The translations under genes were made by a program, and so were the position numbers. 6,050 nt of DNA from Mailhella sp. (GTDB lineage: Bacteria > Desulfobacterota > Desulfovibrionia > Desulfovibrionales > Desulfovibrionaceae): the NCBI GenBank assembly GCA_020024815.1, contig JAHHTE010000127.1, positions 1 through 6,050 on the forward strand. The letters are read 5' to 3'. Positions within the stretch are counted from its first letter, which is position 1; each line of letters opens with the position of its first letter. Positions 1 through 5,807 of this stretch are shown here, in pieces. The notes beneath the pieces were generated by a model, which saw only the letters and a list, made by a program, of their open reading frames with translations, ran no database searches and was not told the DNA's origin.

Positions 1-478
1 TATATAAAAGAAAAAGCAAAGCAGGCATAATAAAATAAAATTGTTCTTCAACACCTAAAGACCAAGTATGTAAAAGGGGTAGAGTTTCTGCAGCAGGATC
101 AAAATAATTAGTGTTTTTGTAAAAATAAATATTAGGAATAGTTAAAAGGACACGTTTTACAGAACTAAAAAGTTGTCGCATTTCAAGGTTATTAACAGAA
201 GTAAGCCATGAGATAAAAACACAACAGCTAACAATAACAAGAAGAGCAGGTAAAATACGGCGTAAACGATTTTCATAAAATTCAAGAAAACTAAAGGAAT
301 TATTTTCTATTTTACGTTTAATGATTCCTGTAATAAGATAGCCTGAAATAACAAAGAAAATGCTAACACCTACATATCCACCATAAAAATAAGGGATATG
401 AGCATGGTAAAATACCACAGCTAAAACAGCAATGGCACGGAGTACATCAATATCTGGTCTATATTCTTTTTTTTCCAT
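1..478 (-). CDS. Acyltransferase copy 1, OafA-type membrane O-acyltransferase, N-terminal part only (runs off left edge)
   Basis: The gene starts at an ATG whose first base is 478 and stays open to the window edge, giving 159 visible codons. Visible acyltransferase-3 family signatures are RPDIDVLRAIAVLAV near residues 7-21, the FYHA motif with the family's key histidine at residue 25, GGYVGVSIFFVISGYLITG at 33-51, RRILPALL at 73-80 and LLHTWSLGVEEQFYFIMP at 135-152. Residues align without gaps to copies 2 and 3. Copy 1 is closest to copy 2: from about position 9 to 175 I count only about four base differences. The two diverge over residues 81-100. It is the last of the three in transcription order, only 6 nt after copy 2, so it is probably co-transcribed. 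No clear Shine-Dalgarno precedes it; translational coupling is likely. By analogy with its neighbours it should continue into a periplasmic SGNH domain, but that lies outside the window. The family transfers acyl groups, often acetyl, onto cell-surface sugars; the acceptor here is unknown. Confidence 0.93.
   Translation of the reverse strand, partial: MEKKEYRPDIDVLRAIAVLAVVFYHAHIPYFYGGYVGVSIFFVISGYLITGIIKRKIENNSFSFLEFYENRLRRILPALLVIVSCCVFISWLTSVNNLEMRQLFSSVKRVLLTIPNIYFYKNTNYFDPAAETLPLLHTWSLGVEEQFYFIMPALLFLLY
467..474 (-). repeat. A8 homopolymer at codons 2-4 of copy 1
   Basis: The coding strand reads ATG GAA AAA AAA GAA, an uninterrupted run of eight A immediately after the start. One extra A reaches TAG after five more codons; one fewer A reaches a TAG about 17 codons on. 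A slip would therefore silence the gene. Other A8/T8 runs exist in this AT-rich window (1108-1115 inside copy 2, 4625-4632 intergenic), so the run alone proves little. Confidence 0.6.
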
Positions 479-484
479 AATTCA
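479..484 (-). other. Six-nucleotide junction between copy 2 stop and copy 1 start
   Basis: The minus strand reads TAA TGAATT ATG. Only six bases lie between the stop of copy 2 and the start of copy 1. The preceding 20 bases are A-rich with no GGAG-like core, so re-initiation by ribosomes finishing copy 2 is the simplest explanation for copy 1 translation. Confidence 0.65.
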
Positions 485-2467
485 TTATTCTTTTTTATTT
501 AAAAAATTATTGTTTGATTTTTCTTGTGTGTTAAAAATTTTTTGAAAAAGAGTATTAAAATAAGGCAGGAATTTCATTGCCCCAGTTTTACTTAAGTGGT
601 CGTCATCTGTGTATAGAGCGTAATTATTTTCAACTACGATATAATTATTTTTATCTGTATTTAATAAATAGTTATTTAGATTTAGAAGAGTTACTTGATC
701 TTTATATTCTTTTTTTAAACGTTGTAATACTGTAATAATTTTTTCATTGCGTGAATGATAGTTATCAAAAGTTTCAGCAAGAGATTTATTTATTTTTTCT
801 TCATCATATTTGAATAGAGAATGTAATTTTTCTGCACTAAAAGGTACAAAACCTTGTGGTTCTGGGATTGGGTATTGTATAAAAATATGTTTCACATTGT
901 ATGATAATGCTTCATCAATAGTATCTTTTAAGGCATGATATAGTGCTTCATACTTTGTAATATTAGTATCTTTTGTGTATATTAATGGATTTAATATTGC
1001 ATTTGGTCTTATTATATCTGTTCCTAAGACTTGGAAAGAATATCTATATAAAATAAAAAGATAATCAATTTTCGTGGTTTTATATAGTTCAGTAAGAGTC
1101 TTTGCACTTTTTTTTCTATTTTTGCGTTCAGTTATATTTTGATTTTGATTATAGGTGTTTTTTAATGGTAAAAATAAGTATTTAGCAGAAAGATTATATT
1201 TTTCGCATAATTCAGCAAAAATAAATCTTAACATATAAGAATGACTATCACCAACATAAAGAAAATTAAGATGTTTTTTATCACAATTATGTTCTGTTGC
1301 AGTATTTGGATTATCAATAATAATTTGTTGTCCTTTTACGTTTTGGTATGGAAAACTAATATTTCCTACGAAAACAAGAATAGAACTAATACTAATAAGA
1401 GCTAATGGCCAAATAACAAAACGTTTTTTGAAAAAAGGATTATGTCGAATAGGTGTTTCAATAAATTTCCATGAAAAACTTGCGACAATAAGAGTTAAGA
1501 AAGAAAGAGCAAGCCCCATTTCTAATGGCATTTCACGTCTAAAAGGGAAATTTTGGTAATATACAAAAATAGGCCAATGCCATAAATAAACAGAGTAGGA
1601 AATAAGTCCAATGAAAACAAAAAGTTTATTATGAGTAATACAATTTAAAATAGATTTTTGAGCATGTTGACCGCCAGCAATGTAGAGACAAGCTCCAAGA
1701 CAAGGAGGTAAAGCCCAAATACTCGGAAAAAGAATATTTTTATAAAAGAAAATGGAATAACCAATAAGTATTAATCCAATAACACGGCAAAGTAATTTAT
1801 TTTTTTGTGTTTTAGGTGTCCAGTTTGTGTACGCTAAAATACTTCCCATAAGAAGTTCCCAAGCACGAGTTGGGAGCATATAAAAAGTAAATTTTTGATT
1901 ATATTGAATAAGAATAAGAGAACTAATAAAACTAAGAATACAAAGTCCCCATAAAATATGAATAATTTGAATTTTTCCTTTTAAAATTTTGTAAAGGAAA
2001 AAAAGCAAAGCAGGCATAATAAAATAAAATTGTTCTTCAACGCCTAAAGACCAAGTATGTAAAAGGGGTAGAGTTTCTGCAGCAGGATCAAAATAATTAG
2101 TGTTTTTGTAAAAATAAATATTAGGAATAGTTAAAAGAACACGTTTTATAGAACTGAAAAGTTGTCTTAATTCTAGTGTACTAACAGATGTATACCATGT
2201 AAAAAAAGCAAGACATGTAACTAAAAATAATAATGCAGGTAAAATACGGCGAATACGATTTTCATAAAATTCAAAAAAGCTAAAGGAATTATTTTCTATT
2301 TTATGTTTAATAATTCCAGTGATAAGATAGCCTGAAATAACAAAGAAAATACTAACACCTACATATCCTCCATAAAAATAAGGAATATGGGCATGGTAGA
2401 ACACCACAGCTAAAACAGCAATGGCACGGAGTACATCAATATCTGGTCTATATTCTTTTTTTTCCAT
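485..2467 (-). CDS. Acyltransferase copy 2, OafA-type membrane O-acyltransferase with C-terminal SGNH domain
   Basis: This is a 660-residue protein with the two-part architecture of SGNH-fused acyltransferases. Residues about 8-370 are the acyltransferase-3 membrane domain with roughly ten hydrophobic segments. It has FYHA with His25, SGYLITG at 45-51, RRILPALL at 73-80, LLHTWSLGVEEQFYF at 135-149 and SVYLWHWPIF at 292-301. After a short linker comes a periplasmic SGNH-like domain (about 400-645) with block I GDSH at 406-409 (nucleophile Ser408) and a terminal DDDHLS at 621-626 that supplies the Asp/His of a DxxH motif (Asp621, His624). In this family the membrane part moves an acyl group across the inner membrane and the SGNH part is thought to transfer it to a sugar such as O-antigen. 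The only plausible start is the ATG at 2467, because an in-frame TAA lies 9 nt upstream; the AAGGA site is rather far away. A run of eight A covers codons 2-4. Length is normal for the family. The acyl group and acceptor cannot be told from sequence. Confidence 0.95.
   Translation of the reverse strand: MEKKEYRPDIDVLRAIAVLAVVFYHAHIPYFYGGYVGVSIFFVISGYLITGIIKHKIENNSFSFFEFYENRIRRILPALLFLVTCLAFFTWYTSVSTLELRQLFSSIKRVLLTIPNIYFYKNTNYFDPAAETLPLLHTWSLGVEEQFYFIMPALLFFLYKILKGKIQIIHILWGLCILSFISSLILIQYNQKFTFYMLPTRAWELLMGSILAYTNWTPKTQKNKLLCRVIGLILIGYSIFFYKNILFPSIWALPPCLGACLYIAGGQHAQKSILNCITHNKLFVFIGLISYSVYLWHWPIFVYYQNFPFRREMPLEMGLALSFLTLIVASFSWKFIETPIRHNPFFKKRFVIWPLALISISSILVFVGNISFPYQNVKGQQIIIDNPNTATEHNCDKKHLNFLYVGDSHSYMLRFIFAELCEKYNLSAKYLFLPLKNTYNQNQNITERKNRKKSAKTLTELYKTTKIDYLFILYRYSFQVLGTDIIRPNAILNPLIYTKDTNITKYEALYHALKDTIDEALSYNVKHIFIQYPIPEPQGFVPFSAEKLHSLFKYDEEKINKSLAETFDNYHSRNEKIITVLQRLKKEYKDQVTLLNLNNYLLNTDKNNYIVVENNYALYTDDDHLSKTGAMKFLPYFNTLFQKIFNTQEKSNNNFLNKKE
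2456..2463 (-). repeat. A8 homopolymer at codons 2-4 of copy 2
   Basis: This is the same run as in copy 1, at the same codons. Copy 3 lacks it: its first codons are ATG CAA GCA AAA GAT. It is a possible slippage site next to the start codon, but also an expected by-product of Lys codons in AT-rich DNA. Confidence 0.6.
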
Positions 2468-2481
2468 AACTAATTACAGTT

Positions 2482-2486
2482 CCTTT
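2482..2486 (-). promoter_or_regulatory. Distant Shine-Dalgarno for copy 2
   Basis: AAGGA on the minus strand lies 13-14 nt upstream of the ATG at 2467, longer than the usual 5-9 nt. No nearer purine-rich site is seen, and an in-frame TAA 9 nt upstream of the ATG rules out a longer reading. It lies within the 31-nt gap after the stop of copy 3, which leaves little room for a separate promoter. Confidence 0.5.
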
Positions 2487-2498
2487 TTAATAGTTTCG

Positions 2499-4460
2499 TT
2501 ATTTTTTATTAGGTCTTGCAAAAAGTTTTTGGAAAACAGTATCATAGGCATCTATTACATATAATGCTCCTTCTTCACTAAGGTGATCATCATCGTAGTA
2601 AAGAGCTTGTTTACCATTAATAACTTTATATATTTGTTGTTTTTTATCTAGAAGGTAGGGTTTTACATCTACAAATATAACGTTAGGAAATTCTTTTTTT
2701 AATCGTTCAAAAACAGCTAAACATTCAGCTAAACGTTTTTTATAATTTTCTACACTTTCACCCAAATGAAGATTTATTTCATCTTCATTATAACCAAAAA
2801 AAGAGGATAATTTTCCTGCACTTGTAGGAACATGACTTAAAGCTTCTGGCACAGGAATTTGAATTATAATATTTTTAACACCATAGTGATAAGCTTCTTC
2901 AATACTATCTTTAAAAGACAGATAAAGGGCTTCATCACGTGGTAAATCAGGATTATTAATATATGTTAAATTTCTTATTTGACTTTGACGGCGTACAATA
3001 TCAGTACCGTAGAGGTAAAGATTAACACGATAAACTAAAATAAGTGTATTAATTTTATTTGTTTTTAATACATTTGTAAGATTATCCCAATCTTGGTAAT
3101 AACCTTTTAATCCAGGTTTTGTTGTACCTTCTTTGTAAACATTTTTAAGTCTGGTATGTAATGTTTCTCCATAAATATGATATTTTTTAGCAAGAGGAGC
3201 TAGAGCATTGCTAATAGCAGCTGAATGGCTATCCCCTATAAGAAGAAAATCATATTCATTTTCTGCCTTTTTTTGTCCTAATTGATCAACTTGGGTTTTT
3301 GTTCCAATAAAATCTGTATCAGGTGAAAAAGGTTTATTTGCATGTTCGGCATAAATAAGAAATGTTACAAGTACAAGAATAGTTGTAGGCCATAGGAGTT
3401 TACGATTTTTAAAGTGTGGATTTTGACGAACTGGTTTTTCAATAAAACGCCAAGAAAAAGTAGCTATAATAATAGCAAGTATTGATAAAAGAAAGCCTAT
3501 TGAGGGAGTAATAACTTTATGGCTTGGAAAGGTGGAATAAAAGACAAAAATAGGCCAATGCCATAAATATAAGGAATAGGAAATTAATCCAATAAAAATT
3601 AAAAATTTATTATATAAGAGGCTGGTTAGTAGAGACTTTCGATATATATATATATATTGCGTTCCGCCAGCTATAAATAAGTTAGCACCAAGACAAGGAG
3701 GAAAAGCCCATAAAGCAGGAAAATTTATTTTTCCATAAAAGCAAATGCAACCAAGCATAAGAGTTAATCCTAATAAAATACAAAAAAGTTTACCTTTTTG
3801 TGTTTTAGGTGTCCAATTTGTATACGCTAAAAGACTTCCCATAAGAAGTTCCCAAGCACGAGTTGGGAGCATATAAAAAGTAAATTTTTGGCTATATTGA
3901 ATGAGTATAAGAGAACTTATAAAACTAAGAATACAAAGTCCCCATAAAATATGGATAATTTGCATTTTTCCTTTTAAAATTTTGTAAAGGAAAAAAAGCA
4001 GAGCTGGCATAATAAAATAAAATTGTTCTTCTACACCTAAAGACCATGTATGGAGTAAATGCATAGTTTCAGCAGCAGGGTCAAAATAGTTAGTATTAAG
4101 GTAAAAGAAAATATTCGGAATAGCAATAAGTATGCGTTTTACAGAGCTTTGTATTTGTCTAACTTCTGCTTTATCGACAGAGGTTATAATAACCAAAAGA
4201 GAAATGATTAAAATCATAAATAATAAAGCAGGTAAAATACGGCGAATACGATTTTTATAAAATTCAAGAAAACTAAAGGAATTATTTTCTAATTTTCTTT
4301 TAATAATGCCTGTAATAAGATAACCTGAAATAACAAAAAATATACTAACACCAACATAACCACCATCAAAATATGGAATATTGGCATGATAAAAAATAAC
4401 AGCTAAAACAGCAATAGCACGTAAGACATCTATATCTGGTCTATAATCTTTTGCTTGCAT
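2499..4460 (-). CDS. Acyltransferase copy 3, OafA-type membrane O-acyltransferase with C-terminal SGNH domain and in-gene (AT)8
   Basis: This 653-residue protein is first in the three-gene operon. It has the same architecture as copy 2: an acyltransferase-3 membrane domain (about 8-372) with FYHA His25, SGYLITG 45-51, RRILPALL 73-80, LLHTWSLGVEEQFYF 135-149 and LYLWHWPIF 297-305, then an SGNH domain with GDSH at 409-412 (Ser411) and DDDHLS at 623-628 (Asp623, His626). Residues 134-222 are almost identical to copy 2 at DNA level, while the SGNH half is only roughly 35-40% identical by eye. It differs from copies 1 and 2 at the extreme N-terminus (MQAKDY instead of MEKKEY). Relative to copy 2 it carries about four extra residues near 268-273, encoded by an uninterrupted (AT)8 repeat read as QYIYIYR in a loop between hydrophobic segments. 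The ribosome binding site is weak (AGAG about 6 nt before the ATG). It is probably a surface-glycan O-acyltransferase whose specificity may differ from copy 2. Confidence 0.95.
   Translation of the reverse strand: MQAKDYRPDIDVLRAIAVLAVIFYHANIPYFDGGYVGVSIFFVISGYLITGIIKRKLENNSFSFLEFYKNRIRRILPALLFMILIISLLVIITSVDKAEVRQIQSSVKRILIAIPNIFFYLNTNYFDPAAETMHLLHTWSLGVEEQFYFIMPALLFFLYKILKGKMQIIHILWGLCILSFISSLILIQYSQKFTFYMLPTRAWELLMGSLLAYTNWTPKTQKGKLFCILLGLTLMLGCICFYGKINFPALWAFPPCLGANLFIAGGTQYIYIYRKSLLTSLLYNKFLIFIGLISYSLYLWHWPIFVFYSTFPSHKVITPSIGFLLSILAIIIATFSWRFIEKPVRQNPHFKNRKLLWPTTILVLVTFLIYAEHANKPFSPDTDFIGTKTQVDQLGQKKAENEYDFLLIGDSHSAAISNALAPLAKKYHIYGETLHTRLKNVYKEGTTKPGLKGYYQDWDNLTNVLKTNKINTLILVYRVNLYLYGTDIVRRQSQIRNLTYINNPDLPRDEALYLSFKDSIEEAYHYGVKNIIIQIPVPEALSHVPTSAGKLSSFFGYNEDEINLHLGESVENYKKRLAECLAVFERLKKEFPNVIFVDVKPYLLDKKQQIYKVINGKQALYYDDDHLSEEGALYVIDAYDTVFQKLFARPNKK
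3642..3657 (-). repeat. (AT)8 microsatellite inside copy 3 coding sequence
   Basis: Sixteen bases of perfect AT dinucleotide repeat encode the YIYIY part of residues 269-273. In the present length the gene is in frame. Removing one unit gives ten further codons after the run and then TAA; adding one unit gives a TAA about five codons after the run. Either shift would remove the last membrane segments and the whole SGNH domain. Copy 2 has no such repeat at the equivalent place. Confidence 0.9.
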
Positions 4461-4527
4461 TTAAATCTCTTTTTATAAAAAATAAATAAAAACGTTGTGC
4501 GTGTTTTATAGTTAAAATTTTATAGAA

Positions 4528-4536
4528 AGTATAGCA
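4528..4536 (-). promoter_or_regulatory. Possible extended -10 promoter for the acyltransferase operon
   Basis: The minus strand reads TGC TATACT, an extended -10 (TGn plus TATACT) with five of six bases matching TATAAT. The region 17 nt upstream is only T-rich and no good -35 is seen. Transcription would begin about 4521, leaving a leader of about 60 nt before copy 3. In such AT-rich DNA other -10-like words are present nearby (for example TATAAA at 4510-4505), so this is one candidate among several. Confidence 0.4.
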
Positions 4537-4656
4537 AAAAATGCAGTAAGAAAAAATAAGTTAGAAACACACCCTATACAATTAAATACATTATATAGAA
4601 AATTTCTAGAGATTTTATTGTGGCAAAAAAAACACAGTATTGTGGTTTAAAAACTG

Positions 4657-4676
4657 CTGTGGTTAAAATACCACAG
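4657..4676. promoter_or_regulatory. 20-bp inverted repeat, candidate operator
   Basis: CTGTGGT and ACCACAG form a perfect 7-bp dyad around a 6-base centre TAAAAT. It is not followed by a T tract on either strand, so it is unlikely to be a terminator. Its place roughly midway between the divergent genes, about 90 bp upstream of the lpxC -35, suits a dimeric regulator. The half-site resembles but does not match CRP/FNR-type TGTGA sites. Confidence 0.4.
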
Positions 4677-4764
4677 TAATTAAAAATAAGTATAATTAAA
4701 AAATATTGATAAAATAATATGTTATAAAAATATAAGAATGGCATAATTTTTGCTGTAAATAAAG

Positions 4765-4793
4765 TTGAATGTAAATGTGATAGAATGTAAAAT
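4765..4793 (+). promoter_or_regulatory. Sigma-70-type promoter of lpxC
   Basis: TTGAAT at 4765-4770 and TAAAAT at 4788-4793 are separated by exactly 17 bases, close to the vegetative consensus. The predicted start is near 4800, right at the Shine-Dalgarno, so the leader would be only about 11 nt. An alternative with TTGATA at 4706 and TATAAG at 4731 has a 19-base spacer and is weaker. A TGTGAT/ATCACA dyad (4776-4781 and 4792-4797) brackets the -10. Confidence 0.55.
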
Positions 4794-4799
4794 CACAAA

Positions 4800-4804
4800 A
4801 AGGA
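4800..4804 (+). promoter_or_regulatory. lpxC Shine-Dalgarno
   Basis: AAGGA lies six bases before the ATG at 4811, an optimal spacing that supports this start. Confidence 0.8.
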
Positions 4805-4810
4805 TTTATT

Positions 4811-5719
4811 ATGTTACAACAAACTTTAATGCACGCAGTAAGTTATACAGGTATTGGACTTCATTCTGGTAAAGATGTTGAGATGAAGCTTGTTCCTGCA
4901 AAAATTAATGCAGGTATAAGTTTTCATATACATAATAAAAAATCTGTTCATGTAATAAAGCCAAATCCACATGTTGTAATGGCAACAGAACTTGCAACAA
5001 CATTAGGTGCTAATGGGGTGCAAGTTTCAACAGTAGAACATCTTCTTGCTGCGTTATTTGCTCTTGGTATTGATAATGTAGAGTGCCATATTTATGGGGT
5101 AGAAATTCCTATTATGGACGGATCAGCATTACCTATTACTAATCTTATTAAAAAAGCTGGTATTCGTTCACAATATGCACTTAGAAAAGTAGCTAAAATT
5201 GTACGTCCTGTTTTATTTGAAGCAAATGGAAAAAAAATAAATGCTCGTCCTTATGATGGTTTTTATGTAGATTATACTATTGATTTTCCTCATAAATCTA
5301 TTGGTAAACAACATTATGCTTTAGAAATTACTCCTGAAACTTTTGAAGAAATAGCATCAGCTCGTACTTTTGGTTTCATGAAAGAAGTTGAATATTTACA
5401 TAGTAAAAATTTAGCTTTAGGTGGTTCTTTAGCCAATGCTATTGTTATTGATGAAGATGGTATAATGAATCCAGAAGGACTTCGTTTTACAGATGAATTT
5501 GTCCGTCATAAAATTTTAGATTTTGTTGGTGATATGGCAATGTTTGGTATGCCACTTTGTGGTGCATTTGAAGTATCTTGTTCAGGCCATCATCATAATA
5601 ATCAATTCTTACGTGAAATTTATGATCATAGTGATAAATACCTTTCTTTTGAGGAATTAGCACCAAAAGAACGTAGTGCAAAAGTTCCTTATATAGGATT
5701 AAATACAGCATTAGCATAG
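4811..5719 (+). CDS. lpxC: UDP-3-O-acyl-N-acetylglucosamine deacetylase LpxC
   Basis: The 302-residue protein matches the usual LpxC length of about 300-305. LpxC is the cytoplasmic zinc enzyme that removes the acetyl group from UDP-3-O-acyl-GlcNAc, the committed step of lipid A synthesis. Signatures in order are GIGLHSGKDV at 14-23, STVEHLLAAL at 73-82 with catalytic Glu76 and zinc ligand His77, IMDGSA at 101-106, RTFGF at 185-189, and VRHKILDFVGD at 231-241 with zinc ligands His233 and Asp237. SGHHHNN at 258-264 has His260 in the place of the catalytic histidine (E. coli His265, SGHALNN). All catalytic and metal residues are present, so the gene looks functional. The ATG is supported by AAGGA at good spacing and by alignment to the family N-terminus. 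It is followed by a strong intrinsic terminator and reads away from the acyltransferases, so it is probably transcribed alone. Confidence 0.97.
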   Translation: MLQQTLMHAVSYTGIGLHSGKDVEMKLVPAKINAGISFHIHNKKSVHVIKPNPHVVMATELATTLGANGVQVSTVEHLLAALFALGIDNVECHIYGVEIPIMDGSALPITNLIKKAGIRSQYALRKVAKIVRPVLFEANGKKINARPYDGFYVDYTIDFPHKSIGKQHYALEITPETFEEIASARTFGFMKEVEYLHSKNLALGGSLANAIVIDEDGIMNPEGLRFTDEFVRHKILDFVGDMAMFGMPLCGAFEVSCSGHHHNNQFLREIYDHSDKYLSFEELAPKERSAKVPYIGLNTALA

Positions 5720-5743
5720 TATATTTACTATAAAATTTTTTAT

Positions 5744-5774
5744 AAAGTAGTCTGAGAGTCAGGCTACTTTTTTT
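5744..5774 (+). terminator. Intrinsic (rho-independent) terminator after lpxC
   Basis: A 12-bp stem (5744-5755 with 5759-5770, one T-G wobble, otherwise perfect) encloses a GAG loop and runs into seven T at 5768-5774. It starts 24 nt after the lpxC stop. A weaker AT-only hairpin (5729-5744) lies just before it. Confidence 0.92.
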
Positions 5775-5807
5775 GATTTTATTAGGGCTAAAAAATTAGG
5801 AGTTTTC

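Larger units (their letters stand above)
1..4460 (-). repeat. Tandem array of three paralogous acyltransferase genes, periods 1989 and 1993 nt
   Basis: Copy starts lie at 478, 2467 and 4460, and residues align without gaps from residue 1 to at least 159 in all three. The 5' blocks (240-478, 2229-2467 and 4222-4460) encode nearly the same first 80 residues. A second near-identical block covers residues about 134-222 in copies 2 and 3 (1802-2068 and 3795-4061), with about 15 base differences in some 260 by hand count, roughly 94% identity. Copy 1 matches copy 2 in a block from 9 to 175 (1998-2164). Between the blocks, residues 81-100 differ in every copy. This alternation of near-identity and divergence looks like repeated duplication with gene conversion. 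Confidence 0.9.
4461..4810. promoter_or_regulatory. Divergent intergenic region between the acyltransferase operon and lpxC
   Basis: These 350 bases are extremely AT-rich and hold no convincing gene. They contain putative promoters for both directions (near 4528-4536 and 4765-4793), a 20-bp dyad at 4657-4676, and three TGTGG words at 4619, 4641 and 4658 with an inverted CCACA at 4671. There is also an AT-rich dyad TAGAAA-A-TTTCTA at 4596-4608. No tRNA or riboswitch-like structure was seen. Confidence 0.7.

Noticed and set aside
1..478. Copy 1 as a truncated pseudogene
   Set aside because: It stays in frame up to the window edge with all expected motifs, so its shortness is only due to the window boundary.
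1..4460. Transposon or insertion-sequence origin of the repeated genes
   Set aside because: The repeats are coding, in the same orientation and in register with the gene starts; no transposase, terminal inverted repeats or target duplications are visible.
4631..4676. Possible terminator for the acyltransferase side or a small RNA
   Set aside because: The 4657-4676 hairpin has no adjacent T tract in either direction and lies upstream of both genes, so an operator fits better than a terminator; no supported small RNA gene was found.
4776..4797. Classical CRP-type site
   Set aside because: The half-sites TGTGA and TCACA are 12 bases apart instead of 6, so a standard CRP site is not supported.
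5487..5717. Minus-strand open frame of 76 codons
   Set aside because: It lies entirely inside lpxC on the opposite strand, has no ribosome binding site or recognisable motif, and its composition is that of the reverse complement of a real gene.
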